A stretch of 64,000 bases of DNA, from assembly GCF_000003605.2 (NCBI RefSeq), contig NW_003148769.1, positions 324,094-388,093 of the forward strand. Reading direction: 5' to 3'. The position numbers and the translations under genes are program-made. The notes below the pieces were generated by a model. The model was given only the letters and a program-made list of their open reading frames with translations, ran no database searches and was not told where the DNA came from. Shown here piece after piece: positions 33,028 to 45,020 of the stretch. The stretch is from Saccoglossus kowalevskii. Lineage: Eukaryota > Hemichordata > Enteropneusta > Harrimaniidae. The stretch's first letter is position 1. The number at the start of each line of letters is the position of its first letter.

Positions 33028-36000
33028 CTAGATCAACAGTTAAAAACAGATAAAAGAATGGGAAATATAAACGTACTAGTGTTGAATATATCTAAGACTT
33101 TTTTATATTGTATATGAATATAATGAATTTCACATATGTTTTATCGTGTTTGAAGAATTAAGGCCCAAATGAGCCATTTGGTGTGGATTGAATCTAAATA
33201 AAAGTACAATGTGACAAGGCATTTATAACGAACACGGGGGTCCTCTGCAAACTCACAATATAATATTGCATCACCCACATTTGAAGGATTGCATTTCTAA
33301 ACAATTATATAACAACCCCTCAATAATGAGGACAATTAAACAATTAAGTTTTTGTTGCGTCGTTGTTGCTGGATGATGCTTAAGCACTTCAACAAATTAT
33401 TGTAGTGTATTTTAATATATAAGAACAGTGTTAATTACTAAACCTAAACAATATTTTTACACAGAGTACATACACATTCATGCATATACGTATATATGTT
33501 CCCACTGATTACCTCACCTTAAACTCCAATCTCCAAACTGCATTAAACCCCTTAAATAGTTGAATCTATGAAATGAAGTTCTTACATGTATATGTGTCCA
33601 ATTGCTTATTAGAGGATAAACAAACGATTTATTTTCCAATCCTGCAGTAAAATCACTAAAGTTGGAGCAAAGTATTCCCTGTAAATTGAAGAGATATATT
33701 TTAAAAAAGAGATCACATCAGATGCCACGTTAATTCTTGTTGTTGAATGAGATTCCTTGCTTTTGTATCACGCACAGAATAATACGTATATTTACATTAG
33801 CTAACGTTTAGTGACTTTCAGAAAGAAATCATAATATGAAGATCAAATATTGACAAAGCATTAATCCCGATTGAAAATCAATACGTACCGTACGCTCGCT
33901 CCAGTCTGACTTTCCATGTTTGTTTGACAATTTGACGACCCTCCCTTCGATCATTGGATCACCAGGTTTACACACTATCTCGAATTTGGCGTCACTGCTA
34001 GAAGTCTTAATCGTACCAACCAGTGAACCGTATAGTTCCAAGAATCCCTAGTAAAATATAACAATACACTATTCCTATAATTTGTGTCACCTAGTGGCGA
34101 AGCGGTTTTGTGACGTCAACATGACGTATATAAATAAATGTCGTTGAAAATCGACAATAGTTCTGCAGTTTTTTTGAAGGGCGCGATTTACAGGAATGTT
34201 GGATTTTTCGACACAATAAGTGAAACAATTTCTCGACGAAAATTCAACAACGCTTTCAATCCTCTCCAACGAACTTTACTACAATACATTGATAAACTCA
34301 CGCATACTATTAATACAAAAAATCGCATAACATAACATTGTGATAATAAATATGTAATGGAATCCCCACATGAGTGTGAATACTGCTTATACCTAACCCC
34401 TATATATTTAAAGTTTTATAAAATCACATAAACTTACAGGACGTTTACATTCTTCATAACCAGGGTCAAAACGACATTCTCCAAACGTCACATCTTTACT
34501 GTTATTCAAGAACATAGCGTAGTGTAGAAGATGAATTGCATTACAGCACAGTCCCCATCCATTACCTTGGACATGTAAATTGACGGGCTCCTATAATAAA
34601 ACCATCACATGTATGTATTAAAAGGTTCCATAAAAACAGATTAACTATTTAGTAATAAAACCACGAGATGACGTCTTGTTTACTTTAGCACGTTCTATGA
34701 CAACGCATTCAACATTGTTGATTAAAATTCATTCGGTACGTTGCAAAAAAAAAATAAAAAAATTAAACGCAGAATTTATTCAACACTTATTATTTTTAGA
34801 TATATTTTTATTCAATAATTCGACAAATCATATTGTTCGTTATTCGCCAGAAATCCCAATATCAAATATTTGCGTATGCAACGAAATTAAAGAGTGCGCA
34901 CATTCGCCGCTCTCGTATCCTTCACGTTTCGTGCACGATCTCGCTCACTCTCGTCGCCAGTTTCGCGATGTTATTGTTAGTGTATTTGCATATATATCAT
35001 AGTGATTGATATGATGGTACTGCACAAATCAATGTTGTTATGGATTCAGCTATGCGCTAAAAAATGAAAATGCTGCTTCTTGCAATACAATTTATCTACG
35101 ATATTTGGCACGAGAAACCTATAAATCTATACAGAAAGTCAGGTCACGTTCGTACAAATTGGTATTACGTCTGCCATCTCTCTGCCATGGCAGTGCAAAG
35201 CAAAATTGGTTTGAATTTAGTTATGCAATGTCATGTAATATTTATGTGGACCAGAAACAATTTGAAAAACTAAGCTTGTAATTTTGGGTCACTTTTTGAC
35301 ATGAAGGTAGCCTATAATTTAAAGTCAAGTTTTAGATCATTAAAAACAACACTTATGTAATTCCCCCAAAATAATATTATTATCATAACACAACGACAAA
35401 ATATGATTTCACGCTTTTTATGTGCATTTAACCTACCTTCATATTTTGTTTGACATAGCGTCCCATGGGCGATGCACCCCAATGAGCATTTACATATGCA
35501 TGGACACCGTGCTTTACCAACAAATCACGTACTTTAAAATGATCATCTGCAGTTTGAAACAAGACCTGTATATAGATTCCTAACGAATTAGTGACCAAAA
35601 TATGTGCTATGTAAGACACATTCTAGTGACAACAATCGAGGTTACTCATAAATATTCACACTAGCAGATATCATGATATCGTCCAAGGAGGCGGAAACAT
35701 ATCTGATTCCTTACCTTAAACGTATTATAAGATATAAACCAATCGCATTTACATATAACAATATAAACGAATACATTTGATGAGAAACGACGACAAATTT
35801 ACTCTCCCGTAAACATCATGGAAAATGTTGGGTATTTTTTGAAAATAAGCTGACTAGAACATGTTAGTGTTTATTTACGTTTTCATTTTCGCTATGGTTT
35901 CCAACGTTTTTTTAGTTTCGTCAGCGTCCAGCAAATGTGTAAATATTACTCACCTTTTCTAGGATCATGTACTTGACTTTAAATCGTTCCAGTACAGTCT

Positions 36001-39000
36001 CAATGTTCATTCTCCGAACATCAGAACATGTTGCAATAATACAAATATCAAATGTCTTTCCTTTCACAATATCAACAACGGATTTGTAATACTTCACCGT
36101 CGGTTGAGGGTGAATCTTCGGCTCTGCCTCGTATATTTTTCGAGCACGCTCCAGTGATGCTCTGAAAGTAACCAATATGTATGAATTATATGCAAATTAG
36201 GCACAAATATAACCCCTAAATAATACTAAAAGTGCCAGGAGTAATTAAATAAAAAAACACATTCCTAATAATCTGTATTACAGATCTACATATTAATTAA
36301 TTCGTTGGACATTGGCACTTTTTTTACCTGGACTGAGTAATTCTATTATACAAATATATTTATTGGCAAATGGTTTTAAAACAACCCACTGAATTTGAAC
36401 TCCATTGCAGAAAGTTCGAATCTCGTTTATTGCGTATTTGCAAGTTCTTTTATTTTGAAAGTGAGCATAAATAATAAGATGTAGTAGATAATTTTAATTT
36501 GCAATGTGTTTATTGTTTAGTTTGATTTTTTTTTCTGTCGTGGAGATGTAACATTGTAGGAACATGATTTTTGATGTACTTGTATGTAAAACGAAAAAAA
36601 CATTAACGGATGTAACTGATAACTTTTCCAATGAAATCCTTAGCACCCCGTTGGCAGGCCAGTCACACTGGTTCTCACCACAAGAGGTTACGATCCCCCC
36701 TGCCAAATGCTAAGAACAACTGAAACTAATATATACATATTTACATGAAACATTGTCCACCTATGCTGATCTATTTGTGCAGGAGTTTTACGACCGTGTG
36801 CCTTTACTGACATCAACCAAACTTTTTATGTTGGAAGTTGGCACCCAAGGCTCACAGGTGCTACACCTTGCCCAAGGGTGACTTGGAGGTAGTTGTGGCA
36901 AAGGGTAACCTCATTCTCCCACGTCCATAGACTCCACAGCCGGATGTAGTTTAAAATCTTGCCCAGGACACATATATACATATTTAAATAAACGTAAACG
37001 TTGCCATTAATAGGTAATACCTCACACGTGAGGCTGAGTTGGTGCAAGGCTTGTATGACCGTATGCCCTTACTGACGTCAACCAAACTTGTTATGTGGGA
37101 AGTTGGCACCCAAGGCTGACAGGTACTACACCTTGCCCAAGGGTGACCTGGAGGTAGTTGTGGCAAAGGGAATCCTCATTCTCCCAAGTACAAAAACTCC
37201 ACAACCGGATGCAATTTTAACGTCTTACCCAGGACATGTCCAATAAAGCTGAAAACCGACACGACTAAGTCGTGAGGCCAAACCTGTAATAATTCGGGGA
37301 GCGCTAAAAAGCACCGCGTTCACCCGCGCGTTCAGTGTGCCCAAGGTTGACATGGAGGTAGTTGTGGCACAGGATAACCTCACCCTCCCAAATTCCAAGG
37401 GAAAACTAAAACATTAAGAGCACAGAACAAGTAGCAGAAAAGAAAAACGCGCGTAAGCAGATAACCCACCAAGAGGACGGAACTCTTGGCTTCTGTCTGT
37501 AGAAGGTCAATGCATGGTTGAAATGGTTCTACATTATCCTAATGGAAGTTTGAACGCTTGATGCAGAAATAAGTATGATATAGTATTTATAATAAGTGAA
37601 CGCACCCGCGTATCTCAACACACGTGATGTCAACAGCAAACTCCATTTTCGCCAATGCCTGGAGGTGCCTTGATCCTATGTTACCAAGACCTAAAGACAG
37701 ATATATATATAAAACAAACATAACTAAAAGCTGTAGAATGGGTTTGCACCTCGATGTATACGTTGCATTTATTGGACTGGTAGATAATACACGAATCTTG
37801 CAATATATACCTCGAACAAAAAATGGATTTTGGAAGTATAGGGCGGAGTGTCACACTGTAGGTTTAGTAGAAGACATGACCAGAACGGGAAATAAGTGTT
37901 TTATAACAATCGTCGTCAATGCACGCACGTTTAACGCGGAAAACCACCAACATATAGCAACTACATTTAATTAATATTAAATTAATACGATATACGAAGA
38001 TATAACAGTTTCATCGACCAAATAAAGCTCATGTCTCTTAACCGTTATCCATTACGTACATACTAAGGTATAACACGCGCAAGATGGAATCACTGATGTT
38101 AACTAGTTAATATTATACTTCTTACCTATTATAAGAACAGAAGACGTTGCCTGGTCGACAACCTTATCAGGGAATCCACGAATCGGCTCGTAGATTGAAG
38201 TCACGTGGTGCAAGTGCTTCTCCAAGGACAGTAAATCGATATGATCGGGATCTTCTAAAAATGTCTGGTAAATAAGAAATTACAAGAAAAAGGTAAATAT
38301 GTATCTCCGTAGAAAATCTTGCATAGGTTAGTTATAACATACAACATAACAAAACATTACACTTAATCATACTGAAATGTAACCAACACTAACAAGGTAT
38401 ACAGATAGGGGTACATGACGGCGTTTGTGGAAATATATTTATCGCTCAATGTAACAGCATCATTCTTATAAACTACTAGAAAACACAAACGACATAACGA
38501 TGAAATACATACGTAATATCGTTTAAGCAAATGAGGTAAATGCTATGCAGTTAGTTTTTTAAGAACATTGTGCTAAGACAGAATGTTCAATATTGAATCG
38601 AAATTCTTTATTTCTCTAATAAAAAAACATTCATTTGTTCGTATATGTGAATTTTTCATTCACTTATATACCATTTCTGCATTAGGGAATACAAATTCCA
38701 AATAAGGCCTATTACCCCGATATATCCATGATGTTTAAAACGAAAATTTATAGCGAAAGTTCAACTAATGTTCACCCTCAGTCTTAAGTTTCAAGTAACA
38801 GTTGTTACTGTACTCGGGTATTACATGATCGCATCGACCCTCGCCGTGCGTTAGGCGATAAACTCAATATTCTGTCTGTTTGCATATGTTGGTATATACA
38901 TATATAAATCATGGAAGGTACTAACGGAAGGAGCCACGACGCTATTGTTTTAGCTTTACCCCATGATCGTTTGTCATTGTTCTTGTTAGCTTTTAACACC

Positions 39001-42000
39001 TTCGTACAATGGGTTATGCTAATCTCGAGCATTCGGTAATATTCGGAGCACGTTCGGAAGCGATAGTCGTACCTCGCATGTACAATATTGAAAATGGCGA
39101 ACTTTATGGAAAATTGTCAGATATAACATTGATTGAAGAAACTCTGATGAAATATCGTGAATTTTGTATTTGTAATGGTAATGAGAGTTAATCAATGATT
39201 GCTTGTGACGATTGCATTATTCAATGGTACCATTGCCAGTGCGTGGGTTTGGCGCCAGAAACTGTCAACATTTTTGACGGAGAGGAGGAAGTGAGATGTG
39301 ATTGTATTATCAGAATGATGTGAATCAAAGAGAGTGAGAGGAGGAAGTGAGATGTGATTGTATTATCAGAATGATGTGAATCAAAGATTGAGAGGAGGAA
39401 GTGAGATGTGATTGTGTTTTGACCACCGGACATCGGCGAACACCAACAGAAAAATAATATCGAAAGAAGAGCATGCCTCGACATATTCTCTGTGATAATA
39501 TTTCTTAGGAGTCCTTAGGAATTGTTGTTGTACGCACTCGAAATCTTGTTCTAGTTACAGTTGCTAATATTTAAAACATGGGAAATTTGTGAAGTCAAAC
39601 GTTCATCAGTTGAATTTCCGGTTGTGAAATACGTATTTTGACCTAAACAAACCCAGTGCGCATGTGTGATGACCGTAGTTTCATAATGCGCATATATTTT
39701 ATAGTCACATTAAAAAAATGGCGGGGTTGTATCATACTCCGCTAACTCGTTACTTGTGTAAACAATCGCAAACTATCATGGACATCAAAGATGAGCTAGA
39801 AAATAACCTTATCAGGATTAATTTGGGTTGAAACAAAAGGAAATAAGCCAGTTAAGAGGCTTAAGTGGCCACTTGATTGGCGTCGTGGCTCCTTCCGTTA
39901 GTACCTTCCATGTATAAATACAGACAAACTGCGTACATACAGACCTACATACGTACACGCATACAGTGTTTCACCAATACGTAGGTAAAATGAAAATAAC
40001 GAACTTTCGTTTGTCGCCACAGCCCTGGTTTGAAATTCTTGTCCAGACTGTCATCAATTTCAACTTCTTCTATTTTCACGGATCCTAGGCGAGTTATGTG
40101 AAGCTTTTCAAGTGGCCGGAATATGTATCTATTCTTGGTAGTCACAATCTGTGAAGTGCATCCAGTATAGTGGTTCATAGTATGCGTTTTTGAATTTTAA
40201 TTGTTGGTATTATATTTAATGACTATCGTGTAAATATTTTTTTTCAGCATATTCAATACATTGATATGTTTTCCTGTCTGTTTTTTATATATATTTTATT
40301 TCTATCTTTCATGAGATCTTGTACCTTTATATCTTATTACGGGAGTTATGTTCCAATTTAATATAGTAATACACGAATACCTTTGAGAAAAAATAGGAAA
40401 TTGCCCGATATATCACAATGAATAAGCGTCGATATGTTTCATATTAATTTTAGAAAAACTCGGTAAATTCTGTAAAGAAAATCGTGGTAGTGATAAATTC
40501 ACAATCGAACCCAACAACACCAAATACAGCGTGATGTTCAAAACAGTGCTTGCTATGTATGAATGTGTAATTTTAATAGTTGTAGGTGTAGCTCGTTTTT
40601 AGTAATATCAGAATAATGTTTATTTTATCTTGGGTGACAGTGTTTTTTTAGCGATTTTATTAAATGTGCCATTTGTAACATTGTTATTATGTTTTTGCCT
40701 TTGTAATTTGTTTTGCGTTCTTTTTTTATATTGTCTAACCTTTTACGCGTCTGTTATGGATCATACGTGACAGGTTTTCAATGAATAAATAAATGAATAA
40801 TGTCTGTCTCCCGGTGATTGTGTTGTCATCACATTATGTGTAGATCATTATGTTATGTTATTTTATATAAATATTATATTAATTATTTAAATAGTTCTGT
40901 ATAGCAGCAACAAGAAGGGTATGTCAAGGCGAAAACACTGCATCAAATGATTGATTGAAAACGACACCTTAAAATCTAGCTAAGACGTATACTCGTATTG
41001 GATTCATTAAGGCAAACAGTTTATCATGTTTACAGTACATATGAATATTTTGTTTAAACATATTTTTCTTTAAACAAGACTATTACTCTATCTGCAACTG
41101 CAATTGTGTTTAGAGATTTTACCTTTTCACCACAAATTCACAAAAAAGTCCCGTTTATAATCTCCACTTTTCTTTAGAAAATTTGGACAAATTTGCAAAA
41201 TTTTGAGTAAAAACTTAAAATTTTCTTAAAATGAAATTACAAGATATAATTATGATAGTTATAAATTACACTCGAACAACTATTTAAGGTGTTTACTGAT
41301 CTATTTCAATTTTCAACTACTTACTCGGAGTTTAGATGACATTGGTACATGTACCAGGTGTTTCGAAATGTGTTGTGTCACGATTTGTGTTATTTGCTGG
41401 GATTTAAATTATTTTATTTACTGTTATTTTGTTTATCAAACTCTTCTGTCGTCATTTTTATATGAAAGATAAGCTTTTATGTGAAAGTTGTGAACTTTTC
41501 TAATTAATTATGGTAAGAGCAGAAGCAGATATTATATTTAATATATATCACTTATTACTGACTTGTTTACATGTTCCCAAGTATACTCATGATTATGTTT
41601 GCGACCCACAATGTTCAACTACACATTGTGACACATGATCGATGTAATAATAACAAACCGTACCTCTAGCCACCATCTACCAGGTCCTGCCCAGTTTGCA
41701 TGGTAGGAAAATAGTGCATTGCTGTCCGTAATACCTGATCCAACCCAAGTCGATGCCTGCGGGTGCCAAGTTACATCACCTTTACCACTATTGAAGCATT
41801 TGATGGTCCGTGGCTGGCCTCCCATAAAAAAGGCTAAATCGAGAATATGACTGCTATTGGCAAGAAACCAGCTACTTTTAACTAGCAATGTATGAATAAA
41901 AAACACTTGTAGATGAGTTATTTTATTTAAGTTGTCATGAATACAAGGATGGTATCTGCAATAAGTTAGTTAATTCACCTGCAGTAGAAGTGGGACATCT

Positions 42001-43403
42001 ATAGAGTTTCCCTAATAAAAATATATATATTTGCTGTGCGTATTTTCAATTTTTATTTAATCGTACCAATGTGTATATGTTTGTCTATGTTCATTTATAT
42101 GTGTATTGTTGTGATCACAGTAACAACAAGTATGCTTAATTTGACACCATATATGCCTGGCCACATTCCTACACACTGTACTGTATGATATGATAATTGG
42201 AAATAATGAACATGTTTGCAGCGTAATTGTACAATAGCGGAGTGAGTAAACGTCGCGGTAAAACCCCAATGAAATCACATACTTAGTAATGTCATGAATT
42301 AGTTTTCGCGTATCTGTTGAATGACTTATTAAGCTGATTACTAGTGAATGGCTGTGTTATATCTGTCATCATTTAGGCTCATGCAAGGTCCTGGATGGAA
42401 CTCGACTCAGTGATTTGGAACTAATTACGATATAACCGTCGCTATTCGTACTACTATTTCCGACAGTTGGTATTCGCAGTTAGTAATATAGTGAACGATT
42501 AATCAAAATATATGACGTATTCAGTACTTAGTGTGATTGGCTATGTGCAAGTTGAATGTGTGAAGGCCACGCCATAGAGTCTTTTAACTTCTTTTCTTCT
42601 TGAAAGTGAATACAAGAGTTTTTAGTTGGTCTTGGCGAGAACACCACGAGAGACGGAGTCTTGGGTCAGCCTTGAAATAGTCTTGGGGACTTTTCCCCAG
42701 GGCGCTGTGTCTTATAGAGTACTCGACTGACCGACTAAAGACGAGAGTTGATACGTATTTCGTTGTGTGTGTCTAATTAACTGTAGAGCTTAAATGACTT
42801 TCCCGACTTTTTGACTTGCTCACAAAGATTAAGATTAAATAAGTAAAATATGTAGGAGTGAGTATCGGTCATAAAAAGACAATCTTACCTATATCAGAGT
42901 GAGGCAGAGCGGAAATGACGTGCGACCACTCTGTGAACTCGAACACGAAAGACTTGACGCCACCATCTTGTTTGATCATTTCACGTGCCATCAGAACAGA
43001 ACTGTAAAACCTTCTATTATAGGCTATAGAAACACGCACATTTCTATTCTGATGACGTCTTGCAGACTCAATGGCGTCGTGAATGGTATTAATCTCCAGC
43101 GCGTCCTTGCCGCCTGGTTTCTCAAGAAGGATTCTATTTATCCCGTGTGGATAGTTTGGTAGTGCAGACGCACAATTCCGACACCGTGACACTTACTATN
43201 NNNNNNNNNNNNNNNNNNNNNNNNNNNNNNNNNNNNNNNNNNNNNNNNNGGTGGACGCGGTATCCAGTTTCCTTTTCGAAGGAAGCAGCACTATCTTCTC
43301 CACGACCGATAACATCAAATGGCACTTTCAGATCTTGTAGGACTTTAGCATATGCTCGGGCATGAGGTCCTGCTCCTACCAGCCATACATTGATACTTGC
43401 CAT
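32878..43403 (-). CDS. fused tandem Gfo/Idh/MocA-type oxidoreductase, ten exons
   Basis: Exons: 43403-42889 (contains the N gap), 41881-41664, 40148-40005, 38264-38126, 37690-37606, 36161-35954, 35565-35437, 34590-34438, 34047-33889, 33027-32878. This gives about 630 residues, depending on gap length. Module 1 starts MASINVWLVGAGPHARAYAK (Rossmann glycines) and has RILLEKPGG (the EKP motif of Gfo/Idh/MocA dehydrogenases). Its C-terminal sheet domain follows: SSHILDLAFFMGGQPRTIKC, FRPLEKLHITRLG and FKPGLWRQTKTFLEDPDHID. Module 2 begins SSVLIIGLGNIGSRHLQALA, a second canonical GxGxxG. It has FDICIIATCSDVRR, MILEKVLFQTADDH (EK retained, Pro replaced by Val) and ends NGICPIT. All splice phases match (1,0,0,1,2,0,0,0,0). 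One donor is GTTCGT. Such enzymes act on nucleotide sugars or sugars with NAD(P). The substrate is unknown. No signal peptide is visible, so it is probably cytosolic. A 1-bp frameshift lies at ~43149-43154. Confidence 0.85.
33889..34047 (-). CDS. oxidoreductase exon 9
   Basis: Phase 0, 159 nt; encodes GFLELYGSLVGTIKTSSSDA through GKSDWSERT. Donor GTACGTATT. Confidence 0.83.
34438..34590 (-). CDS. oxidoreductase exon 8
   Basis: Phase 0, 153 nt; encodes EPVNLHVQGNGWGLCCNAIH and on to EECKRP. Donor GTAAGTTT, acceptor TTTTATTATAG. The GLCCNAIHLL helix fits the dehydrogenase C-terminal domain. Confidence 0.83.
35437..35565 (-). CDS. oxidoreductase exon 7
   Basis: Phase 0, 129 nt; encodes VLFQTADDHFKVRDLLVKHG to RYVKQNMK, directly following the EK of exon 6. 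Donor GTAGGTTA. Confidence 0.85.
35954..36161 (-). CDS. oxidoreductase exon 6
   Basis: Starts in phase 2 after TTACTTTCAG; encodes ASLERARKIYEAEP, FDICIIATCSDVRR and KYMILEK. This is the second half of the module-2 Rossmann fold. Confidence 0.88.
36776..37400. repeat. tandem repeat, ~259-bp unit, two copies plus partial third
   Basis: Blocks TACTGACATCAACCAAAC, GTTGGCACCCAAGGCT, TACACCTTGCCCAAGGGTGA and GGAGGTAGTTGTGGCA occur near 36808-36900 and again near 37069-37165. The last block recurs near 37350. It lies in intron 5 of the oxidoreductase gene. Confidence 0.85.
37606..37690 (-). CDS. oxidoreductase exon 5 (second glycine-rich loop)
   Basis: An 85-nt exon after acceptor CTGTCTTTAG. With the last base of exon 4 it encodes GLGNIGSRHLQALAKMEF through TCVEIR. 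It ends in phase 2 at GTGCGT. The donor context (CGCGG/GTGCG) and acceptor were chosen because they keep both neighbouring frames. Confidence 0.85.
38126..38264 (-). CDS. oxidoreductase exon 4 (end of module 1, start of module 2)
   Basis: 139 nt; encodes TFLEDPDHIDLLSLEKHLHH to SSVLIIG in one exon. The two modules are therefore joined inside an uninterrupted coding exon rather than by a doubtful splice. Confidence 0.88.
39009..39312 (+). pseudogene. PHD finger fragment inside TIR element, broken by a stop
   Basis: From ATG 39009: IVVPRMYNIENGELYGKLSD, then EFCICNGNES, a TAA at 39189, then SMIACDDCIIQWYHCQCVGL and EEEVRCDC. The pattern C-x-C, C-x2-C, H-x2-C, C-x-C is a C4HC3 PHD zinc finger. 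The in-frame stop inactivates it. The last zinc-ligand segment became the minisatellite unit. Confidence 0.7.
39281..39412 (+). repeat. three-copy minisatellite, ~52-55-bp unit
   Basis: GAGAGGAGGAAGTGAGATGT begins copies near 39281, 39337 and 39390. The first copy is the coding end of the PHD finger. The third runs on into different sequence. Confidence 0.9.
40005..40148 (-). CDS. oxidoreductase exon 3
   Basis: 144 nt, phase 0; encodes IVTTKNRYIFRPLEKLHITR to KPGLWRQTK. The donor is the weak GTTCGT; it is accepted because it restores the family pattern RQ-xTFLEDPDH across the junction. Confidence 0.85.
41664..41881 (-). CDS. oxidoreductase exon 2
   Basis: 218 nt, phase 1 to 0; encodes KSSWFLANSSHILDLAFFMG through GPGRWWLE. 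The SSHILDLAFF helix holds the conserved histidine and aspartate typical of the family. Confidence 0.88.
42889..43403 (-). CDS. oxidoreductase exon 1 (start, first Rossmann fold; gap and frameshift)
   Basis: Starts at ATG 43403, just after acceptor TATATTACAG, so a 5' UTR exon exists upstream. Left of the gap the frame reads IVSVTVSELCVCTTKLS; it must shift by one base at the CC of CTATCC (43149-43154) to read HGINRILLEKPGGKD. It ends PHSDI, phase 1. An intron hidden in the gap cannot be excluded. Confidence 0.8.
43200..43249. other. assembly gap, 50 N, within oxidoreductase exon 1
   Basis: Interrupts the first Rossmann fold between ETGYRVH and IVSVTVSEL. Confidence 0.99.
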
Positions 43404-44576
43404 GATCTCTCTGTAATATAGTGAAGAATGCATTTTCGTAAATGATGTATTCACAAAAAAATCACGTTAGATGAAACACATTTGATTGTCTCAAATTGAT
43501 ATTAACACGGTGACTCCTCAAGTCTGTGATATTCAATGTTCGTTTTATTTTTGATATATTTCTTTGTAATAAAATATTCACTCTATACGTATATACCATG
43601 ATTTCTAAACACGGTGTGTTCTCTTGCGGTGGGTTGCCGCGATTGTTGGAATTCTAGACAATTCTACACGGAATTATTTGTCGCAAAACGTTCAGGTATT
43701 AGTAGATTACATTGGAACCTGCGTAGTTTTTGCAGGCTACGAATTTCCAGCTTCTCTTGTTTCATCTTTTACACGAAGTGGACGAATTTACAGGTTTATT
43801 ATAATATTGGTTACAACAGTAGCACGAAAACGGTACTACAGTTTTACTTGAATATTATTGTCTTTTGAAAACACACACAAAAAACAAAACAAAAAAAACA
43901 ACGAAGATGATTGGTACGACCACGCAAACACAAGACTACGATAATATTCGTATAATACGACGAATCTTTTTATCATAATGTGATAGTGTAATTTCATTGG
44001 TTGCAAAACATTAGTAAAAATGCAAAAAGTGAATAATGAGAATATCAAATAGCACATAAAACGCTTATGTTGTCTCACTCAACGCATTTCAACCTGAATA
44101 CAGTAAAAATATCGCTAATAACATTTAAATCACACATTACGACCAGCACAGAAATACTATTGTTACTTTGTTTCTTCATCAAAATAATAAATGTGTTAAA
44201 TGGAGGTTGATTACACAACATGCATGATACCATCAGACATGCCGGCCGCGATCAAACGGATAACGATAATCCTATCACGAAATATTGAGATTAACTCCCT
44301 GTTTCAATAATGTTTAAGTAGCTTAATGGAGTTAAAAGTGGTGTAAGCCTAATGTCCCAACACATCGACAAAATACAGATTAATAGTGGTTAACATTATA
44401 AAAAAATGATTGATTGATTGATTGCGAGATTCAAATTTGTATAAAACTAGTGATTTATTAGTAGAAATAAACTACTACTATTGTACTGGTCAATCTGCTT
44501 CATCAGACTGGGTTGCAGCATGTGGTAGAAACACACATGATCACACACATGCACAAATCTGCATAATAATGTTTAT

Positions 44577-44645
44577 TATTATACATCTGTCACCGTAACG
44601 CCATGAGTTACAGCGAACCGTAATTTTGCGGTATTTTACGGGGTA
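44577..44645 (+). repeat. dispersed repeat family R1, copy 3
   Basis: CACCGTAACGCCATGAGTTA and TAATTTTGCGGTATTTTACG blocks. Confidence 0.6.
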
Positions 44646-44839
44646 TTTTCATTCTACCATATTAGGAAATTCCAAATATGGAATTATTACGCGCGTAAGC
44701 GTTTCCTAATAATAAAAACGAATATGGCTGCCAACAGAGTTTGACCAGACTCCACATAAATAAGTTCGCTAATTCTGTTCTAAAAAAAAAATTATTTCTG
44801 CATTCCCATGATGTATCTTTGAAAAAAAAGATGTATAAT

Positions 44840-44960
44840 AATAAGATTATTATGAGGATAACTCAGAGTATGCACTCAGGCAGTACACTGTCGCAGTACT
44901 CCCGCTGTACTTTCGTCGTGCATACGTTGAAGTTTCTTCGTAATAACCTCATATAATTAT
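44840..44960. repeat. foldback element adjoining R1 copies
   Basis: Arms ATTATGAGGATAACTC...GTATGCA and TGCATAC...TAATAACCTCATATAAT are imperfect inverted repeats. It resembles 22148-22270, which also lies near an R1 copy, so the two may be parts of one element. Confidence 0.5.
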
Positions 44961-45020
44961 TATACACCTGTCATCGTTTCGCCATAAGTTACAGCCTGCC
45001 TTAATTTTGCGGTATTTCCC
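44958..45020 (+). repeat. dispersed repeat family R1, copy 4
   Basis: CGCCATAAGTTACAGCCTGC and TTAATTTTGCGGTATTTCCC blocks. Confidence 0.6.

Larger units (their letters stand above)
38912..39911. mobile_element. ~1 kb TIR transposon carrying a PHD-finger fragment (ISL2EU-like?)
   Basis: Inverted ends of about 30 bp are identical: GGAAGGTACTAACGGAAGGA followed by GCCACGACGC at 38913-38942, and its reverse complement at 39880-39909. AT abuts both ends, compatible with a 2-bp AT target duplication. Inside are the PHD-finger relic (39009-39312) and a three-copy minisatellite. I recall that ISL2EU elements use AT targets and carry a YqaJ-type second protein; the superfamily call is inference. It is inserted in intron 3 of the oxidoreductase gene. 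Confidence 0.7.

Noticed and set aside
37624-37974. 116-codon plus-strand frame
   Set aside because: It is antisense to oxidoreductase exon 5 and has no family content.
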